The notes beneath the pieces are model-generated. The model saw only the letters and a program-made list of their open reading frames with translations. It was not told the origin of the DNA and did no database searches. Positions 1-6,100 of a stretch of 30,366 nucleotides of DNA are shown here, piece after piece. The DNA comes from JAHHUH01 sp045123075 (GTDB taxonomy: Bacteria; Bacillota; Negativicutes; Acidaminococcales; Acidaminococcaceae). Position numbers and translations under genes: made by a program. Positions within the stretch are counted from its first letter, which is position 1. Every line of letters begins with the position of its first letter. The stretch covers positions 1-30,366 of the forward strand of contig JBGVIJ010000065.1 in assembly GCA_045123075.1 (NCBI GenBank). The letters run 5' to 3'.

Positions 1-47
1 AACTTCGTGGAGCGATTCATCACTTATAAAATCATAATAAGCAAATT

Positions 48-95
48 AAAAAATCACAAGCCTCTATTTTTAGAAGCTTGTGATTTTTGTTGTTT
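48..95. terminator. Bidirectional intrinsic terminator
   Basis: Perfect 11-bp stem: AAATCACAAGC at 51-61 pairs with GCTTGTGATTT at 76-86. T-rich tracts follow on both strands. It would end lrgAB transcription on the minus strand and could end a gene left of the window on the plus strand. Confidence 0.8.
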
Positions 96-100
96 TAATA

Positions 101-145
101 GGCTCCTTCTTTGAGGGAGCTGTCAGCATAGCTGACTGAGGGAGT
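101..145. repeat. Double-stem palindromic intergenic repeat
   Basis: Two small stem-loops lie side by side: GCTCC (102-106) with GGAGC (116-120), and GTCAGC (122-127) with GCTGAC (131-136) around an ATA loop. The octamer TGAGGGAG occurs at 112-119 and 137-144, so CTCC at 103-106 can pair with either copy. The layout resembles short intergenic palindromes that recur in gut Firmicutes genomes. Only one copy is in this window, so repeat status is inferred. Confidence 0.5.
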
Positions 146-151
146 AATAAT

Positions 152-859
152 TTATAATGTCTTTACAATTGGCAGTAAAAGCGGAATTAAAATGGAAGTC
201 GCCACACCTGTAAGAGCGATGGAGACCCCACCGGTAGCAAGTTGAATTGCACTAACGTGAATGCAAACGCTGGTGCCAAGACCATGACTGGAAGCACCAA
301 TGGCGATTCCGGCGGCGATGTCGTTTTTTACACCTAAGATTTTTAAAAGTTTGTGGTTTATAGTAGCGCCAAGCATACCGGTAGTAATAACTATTGCTGC
401 AGTTAAAGGTTGAATGCCTCCGATAGTTCTAGTGATTTCCAAAGCGATGGGGTTAGTTACAGATTTAGGTAACATAGAAAGCAGGACTGCTTCGCTCATA
501 CCTAAGGTTTTTCCTAAAAGGTAGACGCTGAAGATTGCGGAAAGAGTTGCCACTAAAATACCAACGCTAATGCTCAGCGCATTTTCTTTGATAACTTGGC
601 GGTTGCGGTACAAGGGCAAAGCCAGTGCTATTGTAGCAGGACCAAGTAAAAAGTTGATGAAGTCAGCACCAATTTTATACTGTTGGTAGCTAACATTAGG
701 AACGTACAATAAAAATAAGATAATAATCGGGCAGGCAAAGACGATGGACGGAACGATATTCAGCTCCAACCTGCGCACTAAAAATTCGCAAGCACAGTAG
801 ATGATAATGGTCAAACCCATACCAAATAAAGGAGAGTTAAGCAAAGTTTCCGGTAACAT
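152..859 (-). CDS. lrgB: LrgB/CidB family membrane protein
   Basis: A 235-residue, very hydrophobic protein with about six to seven membrane segments. It has the LrgB family hallmarks: the conserved 'LLSMLPKSVTNPIALEI' stretch near residues 127-143 and the glycine-rich 'GIAIGASSHGLGTS' stretch near 184-197. LrgB homologues work with the small holin-like LrgA/CidA protein in the cytoplasmic membrane. They are linked to control of murein hydrolase export and cell lysis, and in several bacteria and plastids to export of pyruvate or glycolate. The start codon overlaps the lrgA stop by one base (TAATG), so the two are translationally coupled. Which physiological role applies here cannot be read from sequence. 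Confidence 0.9.
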   Translation of the reverse strand: MLPETLLNSPLFGMGLTIIIYCACEFLVRRLELNIVPSIVFACPIIILFLLYVPNVSYQQYKIGADFINFLLGPATIALALPLYRNRQVIKENALSISVGILVATLSAIFSVYLLGKTLGMSEAVLLSMLPKSVTNPIALEITRTIGGIQPLTAAIVITTGMLGATINHKLLKILGVKNDIAAGIAIGASSHGLGTSVCIHVSAIQLATGGVSIALTGVATSILIPLLLPIVKTL

Positions 860-1230
860 TATTGCTGACCTCCTTTTTCTTTTTTACTCAGGAGCATTTC
901 TAAAACGAGAGCGGTGCTTGTAAGAATAATTAAGCTGCTGATTACGAGCGTTAAAGAAATGGGGAGAAGTTCTGCTTTAATAACATCAAGATACAAAATC
1001 ATGCTAACGCCTGCAGGCAAAAAGAGCAGTGCCATTTTATCAATCAACGCTACGCAAATATCGTTGATGTGTTTTTCTTTAACAACGCCCGTACAAAGAA
1101 GTGTTGTCAAGATTAGCATGCCAAGTAACGGCGGTGGGAAGGGGATGCCTAATAAGGCAATGATTTCTGTGCTAATCCATTGTAAGGTTAAGAGTAAGGC
1201 GAAGCCTTGGAGAAGAGTTGTTGGAGTCAC
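859..1230 (-). CDS. lrgA: LrgA/CidA family holin-like protein
   Basis: A small membrane protein of the CidA/LrgA family, partner of the LrgB encoded next. I chose the GTG at 1230 (123 residues). It follows a good Shine-Dalgarno sequence, AAGAAGG, by about six bases, and gives the normal family length with the first membrane segment near the start. An in-frame GTG at 1281 would add 17 polar residues but has no ribosome binding site. Four hydrophobic segments are visible, with the 'IPFPPPLLGM' motif typical of the family between the first two. Gene order lrgA-lrgB with a one-base overlap is the classic operon. No LytSR-type regulator is in the window. Confidence 0.85.
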   Translation of the reverse strand: MTPTTLLQGFALLLTLQWISTEIIALLGIPFPPPLLGMLILTTLLCTGVVKEKHINDICVALIDKMALLFLPAGVSMILYLDVIKAELLPISLTLVISSLIILTSTALVLEMLLSKKEKGGQQ

Positions 1231-1319
1231 GGAAGGACCTTCTTTCTTAAAATCTTGGCTCCGGTTAAGTGAAGCTATCACTAAAAACGATTAAGGAGTT
1301 CGGGATTAATCATACTACA

Positions 1320-1377
1320 AAAAATATGAAAGTTAAAGATTTAATCAAAAAAATATGAAAGTTAAAGATTTGATCAA
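1320..1377. repeat. 29-bp tandem direct repeat upstream of lrgAB
   Basis: Two nearly identical copies with a 29-bp period; the core ATATGAAAGTTAAAGATTT begins at 1324 and again at 1353. On the minus strand each copy holds a weak promoter-like pair: TTGATT (1348-1343) to TATTTT (1326-1321), and TTGATC (1377-1372) to TATTTT (1355-1350), both with 16-bp spacers. The repeat may be a duplicated promoter or a two-site operator for lrgAB. Confidence 0.6.
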
Positions 1378-1395
1378 AAAGTCAAAATAAACTAT

Positions 1396-1423
1396 TTGAC
1401 ATTTTGACATTCGTTGCTATAAT
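1396..1423 (+). promoter_or_regulatory. Consensus-like sigma-A promoter on the plus strand, no gene downstream
   Basis: TTGACA (1396-1401), a 16-bp spacer and a perfect TATAAT (1418-1423). It points towards the 3' end of the reverse-strand gene at 1491-2552, so a transcript would be antisense to it. It may be chance in AT-rich DNA. Confidence 0.4.
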
Positions 1424-1454
1424 AAAATTGCAGGAAGGTTAAACCCTCCTGCAA
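1421..1454 (-). terminator. Intrinsic terminator of the RMD1-like gene
   Basis: TTGCAGGA (1428-1435) pairs with TCCTGCAA (1447-1454), with two more inner G-C pairs around a TTAAA loop. A TTTTATT tract follows on the minus strand. It lies 37 bases after the stop codon of the gene at 1491-2552. Confidence 0.65.
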
Positions 1455-1490
1455 TAAAAATACAAATACTTTTAATTTTCTTGTCACCAA

Positions 1491-2552
1491 TTATTTGAGG
1501 AACAAACCTACAATGGAAACAAGGAGGATGCCTGCCAAGATTGCAGTAGAGGTCATACTCATGCGTTCCAATCTGTAGCTTTCAACTTCTTCGTTCATTA
1601 AAGTATAGGTGCGTTGAATGGTGTTCAGCTTGTAATCGATGTTATCTTTCCAAACAGTTGCTTTCAACAGTTCAAGATAACGAGTGTAGATACGAGCGTA
1701 GAAAATATCTTCGGTAACTTGGAGCGCATTGTTGATATTGCCCATAATGTTACTGATATCCGCCATGATTTCCATCAGGCGACTGCGAATGCGACGATAA
1801 GCTTCTACACGTTTAGCCTTGTTAGCGACGTTAGCTTCTTCCAATTCGTCATAACTGCGGTCGATGGCATCTGCCAAAGCGTTGTCGTAGTAACGCAGTT
1901 CAAGGAATTGTGCGTTAGCAAATTCCAAAAGGTCAGGCACGTCAAGGCTACCGGTCTTGTCATAAACAAGAGCACTGTCCCAAGCAAGATAAGTAATGTC
2001 ATCGCTGTAGGAGAAGTAGTTAGCCAAAGTATTGCAACGAGTTTGCTCGCTAACGGGAGTCTTATCTTTCAAGAGCAAGGGAACAATATCCCATTTAGGC
2101 ATTTCGTCTTTGAAGTAGTAAACAACAAAGTCTTCTTCAAAGTCAGAAACACGTTTTTTGGTGCAAGCTTGTTCAATGGTTTCTAAAACGGAATCCAAAT
2201 ATTCGCGGATTTTATCTTCCGGCATATTTTCGCTGGCAATAGCCATATCCATATATTCCGCTTCGGTGATGTCTTCTTCAAATTCGATACGCAGAATGAG
2301 GCTGATTACACCGATATCGAAGATGCGAGCTTTAACTTCAGTGAAGTAAGTTTTACCGTTAATTTCTAAATCGTGGTTGCCAAGTTCTACAAGTACGGGC
2401 GGATTTTTAAAGGTAATGGATTTGGTGGAAATTCTGTCCAAACGCAAACGAGATGCAATTTTATTACGACTTGTCCAAAGAGCTTGAACTAAGTCAAGAT
2501 TTATTTCGTCAGCAACGTCAAAGAGTCGATAAACAATCATGGATGTGTTCAC
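1491..2552 (-). CDS. RMD1/DUF155-like membrane-anchored protein
   Basis: A 353-residue protein of unknown function. The N-terminal half is mixed alpha/beta. Residues about 210-325 are mostly long charged helices likely to form coiled coils. A single hydrophobic segment (about 333-351) ends the protein, so it is probably anchored by its C-terminal tail. This order, and the helical pattern 'YTRYLELLKATVWKDNIDYK' before the tail, resemble the RMD1/Sif2 (DUF155) family, whose biochemical role is unknown in bacteria. I assign the family only tentatively. The GTG start at 2552 follows a strong GGAGGT at 2565-2560. The gene is transcribed away from clpB across a shared 112-bp promoter region. Confidence 0.5.
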   Translation of the reverse strand: MNTSMIVYRLFDVADEINLDLVQALWTSRNKIASRLRLDRISTKSITFKNPPVLVELGNHDLEINGKTYFTEVKARIFDIGVISLILRIEFEEDITEAEYMDMAIASENMPEDKIREYLDSVLETIEQACTKKRVSDFEEDFVVYYFKDEMPKWDIVPLLLKDKTPVSEQTRCNTLANYFSYSDDITYLAWDSALVYDKTGSLDVPDLLEFANAQFLELRYYDNALADAIDRSYDELEEANVANKAKRVEAYRRIRSRLMEIMADISNIMGNINNALQVTEDIFYARIYTRYLELLKATVWKDNIDYKLNTIQRTYTLMNEEVESYRLERMSMTSTAILAGILLVSIVGLFLK

Positions 2553-2589
2553 AATAAATACCTCCGTGAAAACTACCTAAGGTAAATTC

Positions 2590-2612
2590 ATCGCAAGCAA
2601 ATGTCTTGCGAT
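2590..2612. promoter_or_regulatory. Palindromic operator-like site between the RMD1-like gene and clpB
   Basis: ATCGCAAG (2590-2597) and CTTGCGAT (2605-2612) form a perfect 8-bp inverted repeat with a 7-bp centre. The right arm overlaps a possible clpB -35 (TTGCGA, 2606-2611), followed after 17 bp by TATATA (2629-2634). It matches neither the CIRCE (HrcA) nor the CtsR operator. Confidence 0.45.
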
Positions 2613-2664
2613 TCAACTTATATTCTATTATATAACAGACGTAAAAGAAAGAGGGAATAGAACA

Positions 2665-5208
2665 ATGAATGAAAACTTTTCTGAATCTGTAAAAAGTGCT
2701 CTCGAAGCAGCGCAACAACAAGCTGTAATGAATTATCATCAAGAATTAACCACTGCTCACGTTGTGGCTGCTCTGTGTGGTAGCGATGGCTTCTTTAAAT
2801 TTTTGCTGCAAACCTTGCACGTACATGAAGATGCTTTTGCTGCAGAAGCTAAAGCTTTGGTGCAAAAAATTCCTGGTGTAAAAGGACAAGACCGTCAATT
2901 GATGATGGGTACTGCCTTCGCTCGTGTAATGGCAATGCTTAGTCAAAGTGGTAAAAGTGAAATCACCATTGGCGATTTGGTAGCAACCATTGTCAGTGAT
3001 GGTGATAGTGATGTAATTTCCTTATTCAAAAAATATGGTATCGATAAAAAGAAAGTAGAGGCTGCCTACATGCAATATCAAAATAGTGCAGGCGATGAAG
3101 AAAATAAAAAGACTTTGGAAAAATTCGGTCAAGATTTGACTGCCAAAGCTCGCGAAGGCAAGCTTGACCCTGTTATCGGTCGTGACGAAGAAATCCGTCG
3201 TGTTATTGAAATTTTGAGCCGTCGAAAAAAGAATAATCCTGTACTCATCGGTGAGCCTGGCGTTGGTAAAACTGCTATTGCCGAAGGGTTGGCTAGACGT
3301 ATTGTAGCAGGGGATGTTCCCGAAAATTTGAAGAATAAAACCTTGTACGCTTTGGATTTGGCATCCCTCGTAGCAGGGGCAAAATTCCGCGGTGAATTTG
3401 AAGAACGCTTGAAAAAAGTTCTTAAAGCAATTACCGATAGCGCTGGTCAAATTATTATGTTCATTGACGAATTGCATACTGTTGTTGGCGCCGGTGCTGC
3501 GGAAGGCAGTATGGACGCAGGCAATATTTTGAAACCCATGCTTGCTCGCGGCGAGCTCCGTTGCATTGGTGCAACCACCTTGAACGAATACCGTAAATAT
3601 ATTGAAAAAGATAGTGCTTTGGAACGCCGCTTCCAACCTGTTATGGTAAAACAACCTGGTGTGGAAGATACCATTTCCATTTTGCGTGGCTTGCGTGAAC
3701 GCTACGAAGTTCACCACGGCGTACGCATTAAAGATGCGGCATTAGTTGCGGCGGCGGTACTTTCTAACCGTTACATTAATGACCGCTTCTTACCTGATAA
3801 AGCCATTGACTTGGTGGATGAAGCTGCTGCAAGACTGCGTACTGAAATTGATAGCCTCCCTGCAGAACTTGACGAAAGCAAGCGTCGCATTATGCAATTG
3901 GAAATTGAAGCACAAGCTTTGAGCAAGGAAGAAGACGAACAATCTAAAGCACGCCTTACTAAAATTGAAGAAGAACTTGCTAAATTGCGTAAAGCAAATG
4001 ATGAACTTGTTGCTCGTTGGGACGGAGAAAAAGCTTCCATCGCCCGTGTGCGTGAAGTGAAAAAAGAAATCGACTCCGTAAAACAACAAATGGAACAAGC
4101 TGAACGCGATTATGACTTGAATAAATTGGCTGAACTGAAATACGGTCGCTTGCCTGCACTGCAAAAAGAATTGGCGGACCTTTCCGTGAAAGACGAAAAA
4201 GGTAATGACCAAGTATTGCTCAAAGAAGAAGTTGACGAAGAAGATATCGCTAAAGTTGTCAGCACTTGGACTGGTATCCCGGTTTCTAGACTTGGCAGTG
4301 GCGAACGCGAAAAACTGGTGCGTTTGGAAGAAATTTTGCACCAACGTGTAGTTGGTCAAGACGAAGCTGTAAAAGCTGTAAGTGAAGCAGTAGCTCGTGC
4401 TCGCGCAGGTATTAAAGACCCCAATCGTCCTATCGGATCCTTCATCTTCCTTGGTCCTACTGGCGTAGGTAAAACCGAGCTGGCAAAAACTTTGGCGGAA
4501 GTGCTCTTTGATGATGAACGCAATATGGTTCGTATCGACATGAGCGAATATATGGAAAAACATACTGTGTCTCGTTTGATTGGTGCACCTCCGGGTTATG
4601 TTGGTTATGACGAAGGCGGTCAACTTACTGAAGCAGTTCGTCGTCGTCCCTATAGTGTAATCCTTTTGGATGAAATCGAAAAAGCACACGCAGATGTGTT
4701 CAACGTGCTTTTGCAAGTGCTTGATGATGGTCGCTTGACTGACGGTCAAGGTAGAAGTGTTGATTTCAAAAACACTCTTATCATTATGACCAGCAACCTT
4801 GGTAGTGCAGAAATCATGCGCAAACAAGGCAATATTGACCGCGACGATGTGCAACAAATGCTGATGAACTTCTTTAGACCTGAGTTCCTCAATCGTGTGG
4901 ATGACATCGTAGTATTTAAACCTTTGCAAGCGGAACAAATCAAAGACATTGTTAAACTGGTTCTTAAAGAATTGGCAGAACGCCTTGCAAAACAACTGGA
5001 AATCAAACTCACCGCCAGTGAAGAAGCAATCGCTCACTTGGCAAGTGCAGGTTTTGATCCTGCATTTGGTGCACGTCCGTTAAAACGCTTGATTGTGCAT
5101 ACTGTAGAAAACTTGCTGGCTCGCAAAATTGTGGCTGGCGAAATTAAAAACGGCGACTCCGTAGAAGTAATCATGAATGGTGAAAATGTGGACGTTGCTG
5201 TAAAATAA
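2665..5208 (+). CDS. clpB: ClpB protein disaggregase
   Basis: Cytosolic AAA+ unfoldase that works with DnaK to pull polypeptides out of aggregates by threading them through a hexameric pore. All expected parts are present in 847 residues: a Clp N-domain (about 1-145); the first ATPase module with Walker A GEPGVGKT at 196-203 and Walker B ending in DE at 268-269; a long coiled-coil M-domain (about 400-520), which separates ClpB from ClpA and ClpC; and the second module with Walker A GPTGVGKT at 597-604 and Walker B LLDE at 667-670. The pore-loop sequence GYVGYDEGG is intact, followed by the C-terminal small domain. The ATG follows an AGAGGGA ribosome binding site. It is a single-gene unit closed by a terminator. 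Length and motifs are normal. Confidence 0.97.
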   Translation: MNENFSESVKSALEAAQQQAVMNYHQELTTAHVVAALCGSDGFFKFLLQTLHVHEDAFAAEAKALVQKIPGVKGQDRQLMMGTAFARVMAMLSQSGKSEITIGDLVATIVSDGDSDVISLFKKYGIDKKKVEAAYMQYQNSAGDEENKKTLEKFGQDLTAKAREGKLDPVIGRDEEIRRVIEILSRRKKNNPVLIGEPGVGKTAIAEGLARRIVAGDVPENLKNKTLYALDLASLVAGAKFRGEFEERLKKVLKAITDSAGQIIMFIDELHTVVGAGAAEGSMDAGNILKPMLARGELRCIGATTLNEYRKYIEKDSALERRFQPVMVKQPGVEDTISILRGLRERYEVHHGVRIKDAALVAAAVLSNRYINDRFLPDKAIDLVDEAAARLRTEIDSLPAELDESKRRIMQLEIEAQALSKEEDEQSKARLTKIEEELAKLRKANDELVARWDGEKASIARVREVKKEIDSVKQQMEQAERDYDLNKLAELKYGRLPALQKELADLSVKDEKGNDQVLLKEEVDEEDIAKVVSTWTGIPVSRLGSGEREKLVRLEEILHQRVVGQDEAVKAVSEAVARARAGIKDPNRPIGSFIFLGPTGVGKTELAKTLAEVLFDDERNMVRIDMSEYMEKHTVSRLIGAPPGYVGYDEGGQLTEAVRRRPYSVILLDEIEKAHADVFNVLLQVLDDGRLTDGQGRSVDFKNTLIIMTSNLGSAEIMRKQGNIDRDDVQQMLMNFFRPEFLNRVDDIVVFKPLQAEQIKDIVKLVLKELAERLAKQLEIKLTASEEAIAHLASAGFDPAFGARPLKRLIVHTVENLLARKIVAGEIKNGDSVEVIMNGENVDVAVK

Positions 5209-5227
5209 AAACTTCAAAATAACATTG

Positions 5228-5268
5228 AATCCCGAAATCGGATAAGTCCGGTTTCGGGATTTTTTATT
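5228..5268 (+). terminator. clpB intrinsic terminator
   Basis: ATCCCGAAA (5229-5237) pairs with TTTCGGGAT (5252-5260). An inner CGGA/TCCG pairing extends the stem, and a run of T follows. It separates clpB from the recombinase gene. Confidence 0.85.
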
Positions 5269-5287
5269 TCAGGAAGGAGTGTTGAAA

Positions 5288-5923
5288 ATGACTGGAAGTG
5301 TTTATGGCTATGTAAGAGTTTCCAGTGTGGAACAAAATGAAGATAGGCAACTGATTGCTTTAGAAAATGTTGGCGTTGCTAAACGGAACATCTTTACCGA
5401 CAAACAGAGCGGTAAGGATTTTGAAAGGGGACAATATAAAAGACTACTGAAAAAATTAAAGCCTGGCGATTTGCTTTATATCTTGAGCATCGACAGGCTT
5501 GGGAGAAACTATATTGAAATTCAGGAACAGTGGCGAGTGTTGACGAAAGAAAAAGGAGTAGATATTGGCGTGATAGATATGCCAATTTTAGACACGCGTA
5601 AAGGAAAAGATTTGTTGGGAACGTTTATAGCAGACTTGGTTTTACAAATACTATCCTTCGTTGCGCAGACGGAACGTGAAAATATTAGAAGTCGTCAAGC
5701 ACAGGGGATAGCTGCTGCTAAAAAGCGTGGTGTAAAATTTGGCAGACCGAAAAAAGAAGTGCCTGCTAATTTTAAAAGCGTTGTAGAAAAATGGCGGTGT
5801 AAAGAATTAAGTAGTAGGCAAGCAGCCAAAGAGTGTGGAATGCCGGTGAGTACCTTTAGGAGCAAGGCAAAACAGAAGTGGTGTGCTGAAAAGTGTACCT
5901 TTCTGTACACTTTAGTTAAGTAA
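5288..5923 (+). CDS. Small serine recombinase (resolvase/invertase family)
   Basis: A 211-residue site-specific recombinase. The N-terminal catalytic domain carries the signature 'YGYVRVSS' with the nucleophilic serine expected at residue 12. It also has 'SIDRLGRN' (the DRLGR active-site motif) and the long dimer helix ending in 'ERENIRSRQAQGIAAAKKRG'. A short C-terminal helix-turn-helix lies near residues 170-195 ('SSRQAAKECGMPVSTFRSKA'). Size and layout fit Tn3-type resolvases and Hin/Gin-type invertases, not large serine integrases. The ATG at 5288 sits eight bases after AGGAAGGAG; an in-frame GTG at 5279 overlaps that site and is unlikely. No transposase is nearby. The 3' end runs through the first of three short motifs before the autotransporter, suggesting a local target. 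Whether it resolves, inverts or only binds DNA is unknown. Confidence 0.9.
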   Translation: MTGSVYGYVRVSSVEQNEDRQLIALENVGVAKRNIFTDKQSGKDFERGQYKRLLKKLKPGDLLYILSIDRLGRNYIEIQEQWRVLTKEKGVDIGVIDMPILDTRKGKDLLGTFIADLVLQILSFVAQTERENIRSRQAQGIAAAKKRGVKFGRPKKEVPANFKSVVEKWRCKELSSRQAAKECGMPVSTFRSKAKQKWCAEKCTFLYTLVK

Positions 5924-6016
5924 AATTTATGTAATAAATTAAAATTTAACATTGTGAAAATTGTGTGGTAGTATACCTTTAAGCAAACGAATAAGCTGCA
6001 CTAAAAGGTACACCTT
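5890..6016. repeat. Three-copy short motif between recombinase and autotransporter (candidate recombination or binding site)
   Basis: The decamer GTRTACCTTT occurs three times within about 125 bp. GTGTACCTTT is at 5893-5902 and GTATACCTTT at 5971-5980, both direct. AAAGGTACAC at 6004-6013 is an exact inverted copy of the first. Box 1 sits in a larger palindrome, AAAGTGTAC (5890-5898) with GTACACTTT (5905-5913). Box 3 is itself a palindrome, AAGGT-AC-ACCTT (6005-6016). Three short palindromic subsites over roughly 120 bp beside a serine recombinase recall a res site. The outer inverted pair could instead bound an invertible segment. Confidence 0.5.
5946..5974 (+). promoter_or_regulatory. Candidate autotransporter promoter
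   Basis: TTAACA (5946-5951), a 17-bp spacer and TAGTAT (5969-5974), preceded by an extended -10 TGG. The -10 overlaps the second copy of the GTRTACCTTT motif. The promoter lies inside the segment bounded by the outer inverted motif pair. Confidence 0.4.
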
Positions 6017-6039
6017 ATTGTCTGTTAATATGTTATATT

Positions 6040-6066
6040 GCGTCGTAGGCAGGCACGACGTTTTAA
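6040..6066 (+). other. Hairpin with T tract in the autotransporter leader
   Basis: CGTCGT (6041-6046) pairs with ACGACG (6055-6060) and TTTTAAAAAT follows. It lies between the candidate promoter and the start codon, so it could act as a weak attenuator or terminator, or as a stabilising 5' hairpin. The stem is only six pairs. Confidence 0.35.
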
Positions 6067-6100
6067 AAATAAGATGCATTTAGGAAAGAGAGGCATTGTT

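Noticed and set aside
1231..1281. Upstream GTG start for lrgA
   Set aside because: No Shine-Dalgarno sequence precedes it and the extra residues are polar; the GTG at 1230 has AAGAAGG at the right distance.
914..1294. Plus-strand open frame opposite lrgA
   Set aside because: Composition and lack of a start signal mark it as a shadow of the LrgA membrane protein.
2553..2664. CIRCE or CtsR heat-shock operator before clpB
   Set aside because: Neither the TTAGCACTC/GAGTGCTAA pair nor the CtsR heptad repeat is present; only an unfamiliar 8-bp palindrome is seen.
3790..5037. Long open frame on the minus strand opposite clpB
   Set aside because: It is rich in Phe, Ser, Cys and His as expected for the reverse of a biased coding gene, lacks a ribosome binding site and overlaps a fully convincing clpB.
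5288..5923. Recombinase as part of an insertion sequence or IS607-type element
   Set aside because: No TnpB-like or other transposase gene and no terminal repeats lie around it; the gene stands alone between clpB and the autotransporter.
6038..6100. Upstream starts (TTG 6038, ATG 6074) for the autotransporter
   Set aside because: They would place a charged stretch before the signal peptide and the TTG lies at a hairpin; ATG 6101 has a strong ribosome binding site and a normal signal peptide.
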